Both the position numbers and the translations under genes were made by a program. This document shows positions 17,421 to 25,644 of a stretch of 64,000 nt of DNA, one piece after another (the first letter of the stretch is position 1; every line of letters begins with the position of its first letter). The notes beneath the pieces are model-generated. The model made no database searches. It had not been told where the DNA came from and saw only the letters and a program-made list of their open reading frames with translations. The stretch is from Nocardioides sp. Soil797 (GTDB lineage Bacteria > Actinomycetota > Actinomycetes > Propionibacteriales > Nocardioidaceae): contig LMSR01000014.1 in the NCBI GenBank assembly GCA_001429555.1, forward strand, positions 242,766 through 306,765, given 5' to 3'.

Positions 17421-19679
17421 ATGAGCGGCATCACCCTCGATTCCCCGATCGCGACCGTCCTCGGTGGCGGCAAGAAGGACGCCACCAAGGCCAAGGCGCT
17501 GCAGGAGAACCTCGGCATGCGCACCGTCGGGGACCTGCTGTGGCACTTTCCCCGCACCTATCTGCCCACAGGTGAGGTCAGCGAGGTCGGCCGCCTGGTC
17601 GAGGGGCAACCGCTCACCGTGGTCGCCGACGTGCTGAGCAGCCGCCAGGCCTCCTACCGCGACCGCCGCACGGGGCGTACGGCGTTCCGCGTCGAGGCGG
17701 TCATCAAGACCGACGGGCCAGCGCTCAAGCTGACCCTCTTCGCGCGCAACAAGGGCATTGCCGAGTGGCACGAACGTCGCCTGCGCCCCGGGGCCAAGGG
17801 GGTCTTCACCGGCAAGGTCAGCCAGTTCAACAACCAGTGGCAGCTGGCCCACCCGCAGATGGTGATGATCACCGACGACCCCGACGACGCCCAGGCCGAG
17901 TCGGCGCTGGCCATGGCCGAAGGCCTCAAGGCACTGTTCCCGATCTATCGGACCACCGGCTCGGTGGAGACCTGGGACATCCAACGCGTGGTCAGCTTCG
18001 CGCTCACCGTGGTCGACGAACTTCCCGAGGTGCTGCCCGAATCGGTGCGCCACGACCACGGCCTGGTCGACGTGCACACCGCGATCCGGTGGATGCACTC
18101 ACCCGATGACCACGGTCAGCTCGGAGCGGCGCGCAAGCGCTTCCGCTTCGAGGAGGCGCTGGTCACCCAGATCGTCCTGGCCCGTCGTCGCGCGGCCGTC
18201 CGCGCCCTGGGTGCCAAGCCGCGCGAGGGTGGCGCCGGGCTGCTCGCGGAGTTCGACGAGCGTCTGCCGTTCACCCTCACCGAGGGCCAACAGGAGATCG
18301 GCGCGCAGATCGAGACAGATCTCGCCCGGTCGCACCCGATGAACAGGTTGCTCCAGGGTGAGGTCGGCTCGGGGAAGACCCTCGTCGCGCTACGCGCCAT
18401 GCTGCGCGTGGTCGATTCCGGGGGACAGGCTGCCCTCCTGGCCCCGACCGAGGTGCTCGCCCAGCAGCATCACCGCTCGATCACCGCGATGCTCGGTGAC
18501 CTCGCGGCCGGCGGAATGCTCGGCGGCTCGGCCGATGCCACCACGGTGGCCCTGCTGACCGGGTCGATGAACAAGGCGACCCGACAGGAAGCGATGCTGC
18601 GGATGGCCAGCGGCGAAGCAGGGTTGGTGATCGGCACCCATGCCCTGCTCGAGGACAACGTGCAGTTCGCCGACCTCGGTCTCGTCGTGGTTGACGAGCA
18701 GCACCGCTTCGGGGTGGAGCAACGGGCCGCCCTGACCGACAAGGCCGGCTCGCCACCCCACCTGCTGGTGATGACGGCGACACCGATCCCGCGCACGGTC
18801 GCGATGACCGTGTTCGGTGACCTCGAGGTCTCCACCCTCCGCGAGCTGCCCGCCGGGCGTGCCCCGATCCAGTCGACCGTGGTTCCGCTGAAGGATCAGC
18901 CTGCCTGGATCGACCGGGTGTGGGCCAGGGTGCGTGAGGAGGTCGAGAAGGGGCACCAGGTCTACGTCGTCTGCCCGCGCATCGGCGGCGACGAGGCCGA
19001 GGAAGGCCAGGTCGACCAACGCGACACCGACGAGCAGGGCGAGCTCGTCCCATCGATCCGGGAGGGCAACCTGGCCGCCGTCGAGGACCTTGCCCCCGAG
19101 CTTGCCGACGGGGCACTGACCGGGCTCCGGGTGGAGAGGCTGCACGGCAAGATGCCGCCCGACGACAAGGACCGGGTGATGCGGAGCTTCGCGGCCGGCC
19201 AGGTCGACGTACTCGTCTCGACGACGGTGATCGAGGTCGGTGTCGACGTGGCCAACGCGACGACGATGGTGCTCCTCGACGCCGACAGGTTCGGCGTCTC
19301 CCAGCTCCACCAGCTGCGTGGACGTGTCGGCCGTGGCGGGCTGCCGGGTCTGTGCCTGATGGTCACCCACAGCGAGGCGGAGTCACCTGCTCGTGAACGG
19401 CTCGATGCGGTGGCCGCCTCGACGGACGGCTTCGAGCTGTCCCGCATCGACCTCGAGCAGCGCCACGAGGGCGACGTGCTCGGCGCCGGCCAGTCCGGCT
19501 TCAAGTCCAGCCTCACCCACCTCAAGGTGGTGCGCGACGAGAAGACGATCGTCACGGCGCGGGCCGCCGCGGAGACACTGCTCGAGGCCGACCCCGACCT
19601 GAGCGGTGCGCCGTTGCTCGCTGAGCGGGTGGACGAGCTCGAGCATTCCAGCCAGAGTGATTTCATGGAACGGTCATGA
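17421..19679 (+). CDS. recG: ATP-dependent DNA helicase RecG
   Basis: 752 residues, slightly longer than most because of an acidic insert at about residues 530-560. Remodels stalled forks and Holliday junctions. The wedge domain is N-terminal (about 60-190). Walker A is GEVGSGKTLVAL (about 312-323), the DEAH-type box is VVDEQHRFG (about 424-432), then TATPIPRT and, in the second RecA lobe, QLRGRVGRGG. The start is ATG 17421, 34 nt after the kinase gene. A close downstream link to rsmD and coaD is conserved. Confidence 0.95.
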   Translation: MSGITLDSPIATVLGGGKKDATKAKALQENLGMRTVGDLLWHFPRTYLPTGEVSEVGRLVEGQPLTVVADVLSSRQASYRDRRTGRTAFRVEAVIKTDGPALKLTLFARNKGIAEWHERRLRPGAKGVFTGKVSQFNNQWQLAHPQMVMITDDPDDAQAESALAMAEGLKALFPIYRTTGSVETWDIQRVVSFALTVVDELPEVLPESVRHDHGLVDVHTAIRWMHSPDDHGQLGAARKRFRFEEALVTQIVLARRRAAVRALGAKPREGGAGLLAEFDERLPFTLTEGQQEIGAQIETDLARSHPMNRLLQGEVGSGKTLVALRAMLRVVDSGGQAALLAPTEVLAQQHHRSITAMLGDLAAGGMLGGSADATTVALLTGSMNKATRQEAMLRMASGEAGLVIGTHALLEDNVQFADLGLVVVDEQHRFGVEQRAALTDKAGSPPHLLVMTATPIPRTVAMTVFGDLEVSTLRELPAGRAPIQSTVVPLKDQPAWIDRVWARVREEVEKGHQVYVVCPRIGGDEAEEGQVDQRDTDEQGELVPSIREGNLAAVEDLAPELADGALTGLRVERLHGKMPPDDKDRVMRSFAAGQVDVLVSTTVIEVGVDVANATTMVLLDADRFGVSQLHQLRGRVGRGGLPGLCLMVTHSEAESPARERLDAVAASTDGFELSRIDLEQRHEGDVLGAGQSGFKSSLTHLKVVRDEKTIVTARAAAETLLEADPDLSGAPLLAERVDELEHSSQSDFMERS

Positions 19680-19704
19680 GCACCCGACAACGCAGGAACC
19701 AGTG

Positions 19705-20319
19705 ATGACGCGCATCATCGGAGGATCGGCCGGCGGTCGCCGGATCGAGACCCCCAACGGGCAACAGACCCGACCCACCAGTGATCGGGTGCGCGAGGCG
19801 CTGTTCTCCGCGATCGAGTCCTGGGCGGGCTCGTTCGACGACCTGCGCTTCCTCGACCTCTTCGCCGGCTCCGGAGCGATCGGGCTCGAAGCCAGGTCAC
19901 GTGGCGCCGGAGAGATCACCCTCGTCGAGCACGACCGCCGTACCGCCGCACTGATCAGCGGCAACGCCCGATCACTCGGCTTCCGCGGCATCGAGATCCT
20001 CGCCCAGACGGTCGGCACGGTGCTGCAGCGCACCCCTGATGCGCCGTACGACGTGGTCTTCCTCGACCCGCCGTACCCCCTGGCGGACGAGGAGGTCGAG
20101 CACACGCTGGAGCTGCTGGTGGCCAACCAGTGGCTGGCCCCGGAGGCACTGGTGGTCGTGGAGCGCGGAACGAGGGGTTCGTCACATCGCTGGCCTGAGG
20201 GAATCAATCCGTGGCGCGACAAACGTTACGGGGAGACCGTGCTGAGATATGGTCACGCGGCGCAACACGACCACGAACAACACGAGCCCACGTCGTCCGG
20301 CGTGGCAATCGAGGAGTAG
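19705..20319 (+). CDS. rsmD: 16S rRNA (guanine966-N2)-methyltransferase
   Basis: 204 residues, or 205 from GTG 19702. Methylates G966 of 16S rRNA in the 30S subunit. RIIGGSAGGRRI opens the protein; the SAM loop is FLDLFAGSGAIGLEA (about 50-64) and the catalytic motif is FLDPPY (about 121-126). The C-terminus has a His/Glu-rich extension. It ends 7 nt before the coaD start. Confidence 0.95.
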   Translation: MTRIIGGSAGGRRIETPNGQQTRPTSDRVREALFSAIESWAGSFDDLRFLDLFAGSGAIGLEARSRGAGEITLVEHDRRTAALISGNARSLGFRGIEILAQTVGTVLQRTPDAPYDVVFLDPPYPLADEEVEHTLELLVANQWLAPEALVVVERGTRGSSHRWPEGINPWRDKRYGETVLRYGHAAQHDHEQHEPTSSGVAIEE

Positions 20320-20326
20320 GAGTCCC

Positions 20327-20824
20327 GTGCGCAGAGCGGTCTGTCCGGGGTCATTCGACCCCGTGACCAACGGTCACATCGACATCATCTCGAGGGCGTC
20401 GTTCCTCTTCGACGAGGTGGTGGTCGCGGTCGGGGTCAACAAGTCCAAGAACCGGCTCTTCACCGCCGACGAGCGCATGGACATGCTGACCGAGGCATGC
20501 CGCGAGTTCAACAACGTCAAGGTCGACGGCTTCTCCGGGCTGCTCACGACCTACTGCCAGGAGCGCGACGTGCAGGCCATCGTCAAGGGCCTGCGCGCGG
20601 TCAGCGACTTCGACTACGAGCTGCAGATGGCGCAGATGAACTCCAGCCTGGCCGACATCGAGACCGTCTTCGTGCCGACGAGTCCGGAGTACTCGTTCCT
20701 CGCCTCCAGCCTGGTCAAGGAGGTCGCCACCTTCGGTGGTGACGTCTCCGGGCTGGTCCCCGACTTCGTGCGTGAGCGCCTCGCGCAACGCCTCGACGAG
20801 AATCGAAGGCTCTCCGGTGAGTGA
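20327..20824 (+). CDS. coaD: Pantetheine-phosphate adenylyltransferase
   Basis: 165 residues from GTG 20327 with TAGGAG upstream. Adds AMP to 4'-phosphopantetheine in coenzyme A synthesis. The nucleotidyltransferase motif is PGSFDPVTNGHIDII at the N-terminus, and the second site EYSFLASSLVKEVA lies at about 123-136. Residue counts are normal. It overlaps the next gene by 8 nt. Confidence 0.96.
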   Translation: MRRAVCPGSFDPVTNGHIDIISRASFLFDEVVVAVGVNKSKNRLFTADERMDMLTEACREFNNVKVDGFSGLLTTYCQERDVQAIVKGLRAVSDFDYELQMAQMNSSLADIETVFVPTSPEYSFLASSLVKEVATFGGDVSGLVPDFVRERLAQRLDENRRLSGE

Positions 20825-21326
20825 CGTCCACGGCGAGCTGGCGGCGCTGCGTGACCTGGTCCAGAACGCTCGCTCCATGCCGATGTCTGCCTCCGCAGTG
20901 ATCAACCGGCAGGAGGTCCTCGACGCGATCGAGCGGCTCGAGAGCGCCCACTCCTCGTCCTCCTCGGAGTCGCGCGCCGTCCTGGCCGACCGAGACTCAG
21001 TGGTGGCCGAGGGGGAGCAGATCGCCATCGAGGTGGTCCGCCAGGCCGAGCTGAAGCGCGATGAGCTGGTCTCCGACTCCGAGGTGTTCCGGGTGGCCAC
21101 CCACGAGGCGAAGGTCCTCCGTGAGACCGCGGAGGCCGAGGCCGCGCAGCTGCGCCGCGAGACCGACGCCTACATAGAGCAGCGTCTCGCGAACCTGGAG
21201 CACTCCTTGGGGCGGGTGCTGACCGAGGTGCGTCGCGGCATCGAGAACCTCTCCGGCCGCAGCTCCTTCGAGGGTGAAGGCGTCGCCTCGGATGACGTTT
21301 TGCTGACTGGCCCCGACGCCGGGTAG
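20817..21326 (+). CDS. DivIVA-like coiled-coil protein, probable SepIVA relative
   Basis: 169 residues from GTG 20817 inside the end of coaD. Residues about 5-40 hold a short conserved helix pair, followed by a Ser-rich turn and a long charged coiled coil (about 55-145). By position just before yceD-rpmF-rnc it corresponds to Rv2927c of M. tuberculosis, the DivIVA-domain cell-division protein SepIVA. It probably organises polar or septal growth at the membrane. The name rests on coiled-coil character plus synteny. Confidence 0.65.
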   Translation: MSDVHGELAALRDLVQNARSMPMSASAVINRQEVLDAIERLESAHSSSSSESRAVLADRDSVVAEGEQIAIEVVRQAELKRDELVSDSEVFRVATHEAKVLRETAEAEAAQLRRETDAYIEQRLANLEHSLGRVLTEVRRGIENLSGRSSFEGEGVASDDVLLTGPDAG

Positions 21327-21361
21327 CCTTGGGCTGATTTGTTGTGTCCGGACAGGGAGTT

Positions 21362-21931
21362 GTGAACACCGCGCATTTGGACCCGAGAGCGCCGCTCGTG
21401 CTCGATACACGCGAGCTCGGCCGCCGCCCGGGGTCCCAACGTGAGTTCACGTTCACTGCTCCGGCACCAGCAGATCTGGGCATCGACGTCCTCGGTGTCG
21501 CCGAAGGTACGCCGGTCGAGATCGACCTGCGTCTCGAAGCGGTCATGGAGGGTGTTCTCGTCACGGGCTCGGCCAGCACCGAGCTCACCGGCGAGTGCGT
21601 GCGCTGCCTGGACCCGATCTCCGAAGAAGTCGAAGCCCGGTTCCAGGAGCTCTTCGTCTATGACGACGGTCACCATGACGTCGACGAGGACGAGGAGAAC
21701 GAAGTGAGAAGACTCGAGAAAGACATGCTCGATCTCGAGCCCGTGTTGCGAGATGCGGTGGTGCTTGCACTACCGTTCCAGCCTCTGTGTGAGGAAGACT
21801 GCCCCGGGTTGTGCACCGAATGTGGTGCCCATCTGGCCGAGGACCCCGCGCACAGCCATGAGGCGCCGATCGACCCCAGGTGGGCCGGCCTCGCAACACT
21901 GCAGCAAGACGACAGCAAGACGACAGACTGA
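21362..21931 (+). CDS. yceD: YceD/DUF177 protein, 23S rRNA accumulation factor family
   Basis: 189 residues from GTG 21362; an upstream GTG at 21344 is possible. The family always sits before rpmF and in plants and E. coli is needed for 23S rRNA or L32 build-up. Seen: the ELGRRPGSQ start, a metal-type CVRCLDP at about 80-86, an acidic loop YDDGHHDVDED, and CEEDCPGLCTECG near the C-terminus. The six cysteines suggest zinc binding. Spacing to rpmF is 41 nt. Confidence 0.9.
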   Translation: MNTAHLDPRAPLVLDTRELGRRPGSQREFTFTAPAPADLGIDVLGVAEGTPVEIDLRLEAVMEGVLVTGSASTELTGECVRCLDPISEEVEARFQELFVYDDGHHDVDEDEENEVRRLEKDMLDLEPVLRDAVVLALPFQPLCEEDCPGLCTECGAHLAEDPAHSHEAPIDPRWAGLATLQQDDSKTTD

Positions 21932-21972
21932 GCCCGGGCTGACCAGCCCGAGCAAATCAAGAGGAGATCACA

Positions 21973-22158
21973 GTGGCAGTCCCGAAGCGGAAGATGTCGC
22001 GCAGCAACACGCGTCACCGTCGCTCGCAGTGGAAGGCCGTTGCGCCGTCCCTCGTGACGTGTGCGAACCCGGCGTGCGGTGCCAAGCACCTTCCGCACCG
22101 TGCGTGTGGCGAGTGCGGCCAGTACGGCGCCAAGGCCGAGCGTCGTCAGGTTCTCTGA
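21973..22158 (+). CDS. rpmF: 50S ribosomal protein L32, zinc-binding form
   Basis: 61 residues from GTG 21973 with GAGGAG upstream. [20 protein letters not shown] is the standard start, and the zinc ligands are a C-x4-C pair followed nine residues later by C-x2-C (CANPAC and CGEC). Conserved coupling with yceD and rnc. Confidence 0.97.
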   Translation: MAVPKRKMSRSNTRHRRSQWKAVAPSLVTCANPACGAKHLPHRACGECGQYGAKAERRQVL

Positions 22159-22162
22159 ACCC

Positions 22163-22948
22163 TTGACCGAGCTTTCCGAGCACTCCGATCCGACTGATGC
22201 GTCTGCGGAGCCGGAACTCGACTATGTGGAGTTGAGGTCGGCACTCGGCGATCCAGTCCTGGACGCCGAGTTGCTCGACCTTGCCCTCACCCACCGTTCC
22301 TATGCCTATGAGAACGGTGGTCTGCCGACCAACGAGCGCCTGGAGTTCCTGGGCGACTCAGTGCTCGGCGTGGTCGTCACCGAGACCCTGTTCCGCACCC
22401 ACCCCGACCTGTCCGAGGGCAGGTTGGCCAAGCTGCGGGCTGCGGTCGTCAACGCGCGCGCCCTGGCAGAGGTCGCGCGCACCATCGGTCTGGGCGAACA
22501 CATCAAGCTCGGCCGCGGCGAACGGTCCACCGGCGGCCGTGAGAAGGCATCGATCCTCTCCGACACCGTCGAAGCGGTGATCGGGGCGACCTACATCTCC
22601 GGTGGCTTCGAGAACTCCGTCGCCGTCGTCCACCTGCTCTTCGACCCCCTGCTCGAAGCAGCTGCCGGCCTCGGTGCCGGTCTCGACTGGAAGACTTCCC
22701 TGCAGGAGCTCTCCGCCGACCGGGGCCTCGGTGTCCCCGAATACGTCATCGAGGACTCCGGCCCCGACCACCTGAAGACCTTCACTGCGCAGGTCCGGGT
22801 CGGCCACGAGCTCTACGGCCACGGCGTCGGACGCTCCAAGAAGGAAGCCGAGCAGCAGGCTGCACAGACGGCGTACGGCGAGATCTCGGCCACCCCTGTC
22901 GAGGAGTCGGCACCCGACTCCGGCGGCGAGCCCTCCGGCGACGCCTGA
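22163..22948 (+). CDS. rnc: Ribonuclease III
   Basis: 261 residues from TTG 22163, 4 nt after the rpmF stop; GTG at 22226 is an alternative that would remove an acidic N-terminus. Cuts double-stranded RNA, mainly rRNA precursors. The signature [15 protein letters not shown] lies at about 54-68, and the second catalytic acid is in the block [15 protein letters not shown] (about 132-146). A double-stranded RNA-binding domain covers about 170-245 with [12 protein letters not shown]. The acidic Gly/Ser/Pro tail is unimportant. mutM starts 3 nt later. Confidence 0.94.
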   Translation: MTELSEHSDPTDASAEPELDYVELRSALGDPVLDAELLDLALTHRSYAYENGGLPTNERLEFLGDSVLGVVVTETLFRTHPDLSEGRLAKLRAAVVNARALAEVARTIGLGEHIKLGRGERSTGGREKASILSDTVEAVIGATYISGGFENSVAVVHLLFDPLLEAAAGLGAGLDWKTSLQELSADRGLGVPEYVIEDSGPDHLKTFTAQVRVGHELYGHGVGRSKKEAEQQAAQTAYGEISATPVEESAPDSGGEPSGDA

Positions 22949-22951
22949 GCA

Positions 22952-23809
22952 ATGCCCGAGCTGCCCGAGGTCGAGGTGGTCCGCCGCGGCCTCGACACCC
23001 ACGCCGTCGGGCGACGAATCACTGCGGTCGAGGTCTTGCACACCCGGCCCGTCCGCCGTGATCCGGGTGGTCCGACCGGCTTCATCGCCTCGCTGACCGG
23101 GCAGGAGATCACCGCGGCCCGCCGTCGCGGAAAGTACCTCTGGCTGCCCCTCGACTCGGGCGACGCGATCCTGGGCCACCTCGGGATGAGCGGCCAGATG
23201 CTGGTCCAGCAGCCCGGAACCGCCGACGAGAAGCACCTGCGGGTGCGGCTCACGCTCTCCGACGGGCAGGAGCTCCGCTTCGTCGACCAGCGCATGTTCG
23301 GTGGCCTCGCCACGTCGCTGGGCGGCGCCGAGCTGCCACCCGAGATCGCCCACATCGCGCGTGACCTGCTCGACGACGAGTTCGACCTCGACGACTTCGT
23401 GCGTCGCGTGCGCCGGCGTACGTCTGCGATCAAGCGGCTCCTGCTCGACCAGACCCTGGTCAGCGGGGTCGGCAACATCTATGCCGACGAGGCGCTGTGG
23501 CGCGCCCGACTCCACGGCGAGCGGGTGGGGCAGAAGCTGACCGCGACCAAGGTGCGTGAGCTCGCCGGCCATGCCACCGACGTGATGTCGCAGGCGCTCG
23601 ACCAGGGCGGCACCTCCTTCGACGCGCTCTACGTCAACGTCAACGGCGAGAGCGGCTACTTCGACCGGTCGCTGAGTGCCTACGGGCGTGAGGGGGAGGG
23701 CTGCCACGTCTGCGGCACCCCGATCCGTCGGGTCGCCTTCATGAACCGGTCGTCGTACTTCTGCCCGACCTGCCAACCCGCCCCGCGCCCCCGACGCCGC
23801 CGAGTTTGA
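22952..23809 (+). CDS. mutM: Formamidopyrimidine-DNA glycosylase
   Basis: 285 residues. Removes oxidised purines such as 8-oxoguanine and nicks the abasic site. The catalytic PELPEVE begins at residue 2 after Met removal; the helix-two-turn-helix signature is around [15 protein letters not shown] (about 169-183), and the zinc finger CHVC...CPTC (about 251-274) ends the protein before an Arg-rich tail. It starts 3 nt after rnc. Confidence 0.96.
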   Translation: MPELPEVEVVRRGLDTHAVGRRITAVEVLHTRPVRRDPGGPTGFIASLTGQEITAARRRGKYLWLPLDSGDAILGHLGMSGQMLVQQPGTADEKHLRVRLTLSDGQELRFVDQRMFGGLATSLGGAELPPEIAHIARDLLDDEFDLDDFVRRVRRRTSAIKRLLLDQTLVSGVGNIYADEALWRARLHGERVGQKLTATKVRELAGHATDVMSQALDQGGTSFDALYVNVNGESGYFDRSLSAYGREGEGCHVCGTPIRRVAFMNRSSYFCPTCQPAPRPRRRRV

Positions 23810-23839
23810 CCATTGTCGTCCACGGTGGGACTCTTGAAG

Positions 23840-23857
23840 ACGGGTCATTCGACCCGT
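23840..23857 (+). promoter_or_regulatory. Short perfect hairpin before a 70-codon gene
   Basis: ACGGGTC (23840-23846) pairs with GACCCGT (23851-23857) around ATTC. It lies between mutM and the small coiled-coil gene, 24 nt before the start and upstream of its ribosome site (CGGAGG at 23870). It could be a weak terminator for mutM or a leader element. Confidence 0.35.
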
Positions 23858-23881
23858 TCACCACTCTTTCGGAGGCTTTGA

Positions 23882-24094
23882 ATGGCCAAGGCGCTTCTCG
23901 GCTACATGAGCAGCGACCAGTCCCAACCCGCTCGGCAGATCGCGGCCCGTCTGGCGGCCGAGAACCGGGCGCTGCGGGAGCGCGTCGCTGATCTTGAGGC
24001 ACTGATCGTGCGGTTGAGCGAGGAGAACGACGCCCTCGAGTCCGCCCGGCCCAGTGACCTGCTCGAGACCATCGAGGACATGCAGCCGGTCTGA
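23882..24094 (+). CDS. Small coiled-coil protein, unknown function
   Basis: 70 residues from ATG 23882 with CGGAGG upstream, so it is probably translated. The N-terminus is MAKALLGYMSS; residues about 20-55 form one amphipathic helix with leucines at heptad spacing (ENRALRERVADLEALIVRL), ending in an acidic tail. It has no membrane helix or signal peptide. Similar short proteins next to mutM seem to exist in related Actinobacteria, but I recall no function. Confidence 0.7.
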   Translation: MAKALLGYMSSDQSQPARQIAARLAAENRALRERVADLEALIVRLSEENDALESARPSDLLETIEDMQPV

Positions 24095-24145
24095 GCGACG
24101 AACGAACGTGACGCTGCGGCGCTGTGCCGCTAGCGTCTTGTCCTC

Positions 24146-25387
24146 GTGAGCCGAATCCTCGAAGCAGCCGTTCCGCCGCGGCTCGGTACCAACTTCCGGT
24201 GGCTGCTCGGTTCCTCATGGATCAGCCAGGTCGGCGACGGCATCGCCCTGGCTGCCGGCCCGCTGCTGATCGCCTCCCAGACACATGACCCCTTCCTGGT
24301 CGCGATGGGTGCCCTCCTGCAGCGCCTGCCGTGGCTGCTCTTCGGCCTGTACGCCGGGGTGATCGCCGACCGCTTGGACCGCCGACTCGTCGTGGTCCTG
24401 GTCGACCTGATGCGCGCCGCAGTGCTGGCCGTGCTGGTGCTCACCATCGCCACCGGGGCGGTGAACATCGGTCTCGTGCTGGGCGCCCTGTTCCTCTTCG
24501 GGACTGCCGAGGTCTTTGCCGACACGACGTCATCGACGCTGCTGCCGATGGTGGTCGACAAGGCGGACCTCGGTGTCGCGAACGCCCGGCTGATGGCCGG
24601 CTTCGTGACGGTCAACCAGATGCTCGGGCCGCCTCTGGGCGCAGCCCTCTTCGCCCTCGGGATGATGTGGCCGTTCGTCGTGCAGGGCGTCTGCGTGCTG
24701 CTGGGCGCCGCCCTGATCGCGAAGATGCGCCTGCCGGCGGTCGCGCGGCCGCAGGAGAAGAAGCGGGTCCGCCAGGACATCCTGGAGGGCCTGCGATGGA
24801 CCTGGCGGCACGCCGCCGTCCGCACCCTGACGCTGACCATCGTCACCTTCAACATCACCTTCGGCGCAGCCTGGTCGGTGCTGGTGCTCTATTCGCTCAA
24901 GACTCTCGACATGGGCGAGGTCGGCTTCGGACTGCTGACCACCTCGGGCGCGGTGGGCGGACTGCTCGGCATCGGTCTCTACGACTGGCTGGAGGCGCGC
25001 TTCTCCCTCGGCAACATCATGCGGGTCGGGCTGGTGATCGAGACGTTCACCCACCTGGCCCTGGCGCTCAACCGGAGCGGGGTCGGCGCCATGGTGATCC
25101 TGTTCGTCTTCGGCGCCCACGCCTTCGTGTGGGGGACCACCTCGCGCACGGTGCGGATGCGTGCGGTGCCCACGGAGTTCCAGGGTCGGGTGGGCAGCGT
25201 CTACCTCGTCGGGGTCTTCGGCAGCATGGTGATCGGAACCGGGATCGGTGGCCTGATCGCGGGCATGTGGGGCATCGTGGCGCCCTTCTGGTTCGCCTTC
25301 GTCGGGTCCGGCCTGCTGGTGGTCCTGATCTGGAAGCAGATGCCACACATCGCCCACGCGGACGCCGACGATCTCTCCGCGACCTGA
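24146..25387 (+). CDS. MFS transporter, MFS_3/EntS-like exporter
   Basis: 413 residues with about 12 hydrophobic segments. The motif between helices 2 and 3 is YAGVIADRLDRRLVVVLVDL (about 62-81), as in major facilitator exporters of the EntS/MFS_3 branch, which export siderophores or drugs. GTG 24146 is the start. Substrate unknown. It is the only gene between the mutM group and smc that is not usually part of this conserved block. Confidence 0.85.
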   Translation: MSRILEAAVPPRLGTNFRWLLGSSWISQVGDGIALAAGPLLIASQTHDPFLVAMGALLQRLPWLLFGLYAGVIADRLDRRLVVVLVDLMRAAVLAVLVLTIATGAVNIGLVLGALFLFGTAEVFADTTSSTLLPMVVDKADLGVANARLMAGFVTVNQMLGPPLGAALFALGMMWPFVVQGVCVLLGAALIAKMRLPAVARPQEKKRVRQDILEGLRWTWRHAAVRTLTLTIVTFNITFGAAWSVLVLYSLKTLDMGEVGFGLLTTSGAVGGLLGIGLYDWLEARFSLGNIMRVGLVIETFTHLALALNRSGVGAMVILFVFGAHAFVWGTTSRTVRMRAVPTEFQGRVGSVYLVGVFGSMVIGTGIGGLIAGMWGIVAPFWFAFVGSGLLVVLIWKQMPHIAHADADDLSAT

Positions 25388-25413
25388 CGGAAGCCCCCCC
25401 GACAACCACGCGG

Positions 25414-25480
25414 ACGACCACAAGTGGCACGAAAGGCCGGAATCGGGCCGAATCTCGTCGTTGTGGTCGTCGTTGTGGTC
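25414..25480. repeat. 12-nt tandem copy and inverted repeat before smc
   Basis: GTCGTTGTGGTC occurs twice in tandem (25457-25468 and 25469-25480). Its core TTGTGGTCGT is the reverse complement of ACGACCACAA at 25414-25423, so either copy can form a stem with a loop of about 37 nt. It lies in the 257-nt gap between the MFS gene and smc; the rest of that gap shows nothing else. It could terminate the MFS transcript. Confidence 0.45.
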
Positions 25481-25644
25481 GCTCATGCTCACTCGGTGAC
25501 GCGGCGGGGCCGGGATGCCGGGCCCGACGGCGTACGACGTGTAATCTCAGCCGTGCTGACCTTCCCCACGGCGCCCCTGCAATGATCGTCGTTCAGCGTT
25601 GAACTGACAGCTCGGAACTGACTGCCGTCGCGAGGGAGCACCCG

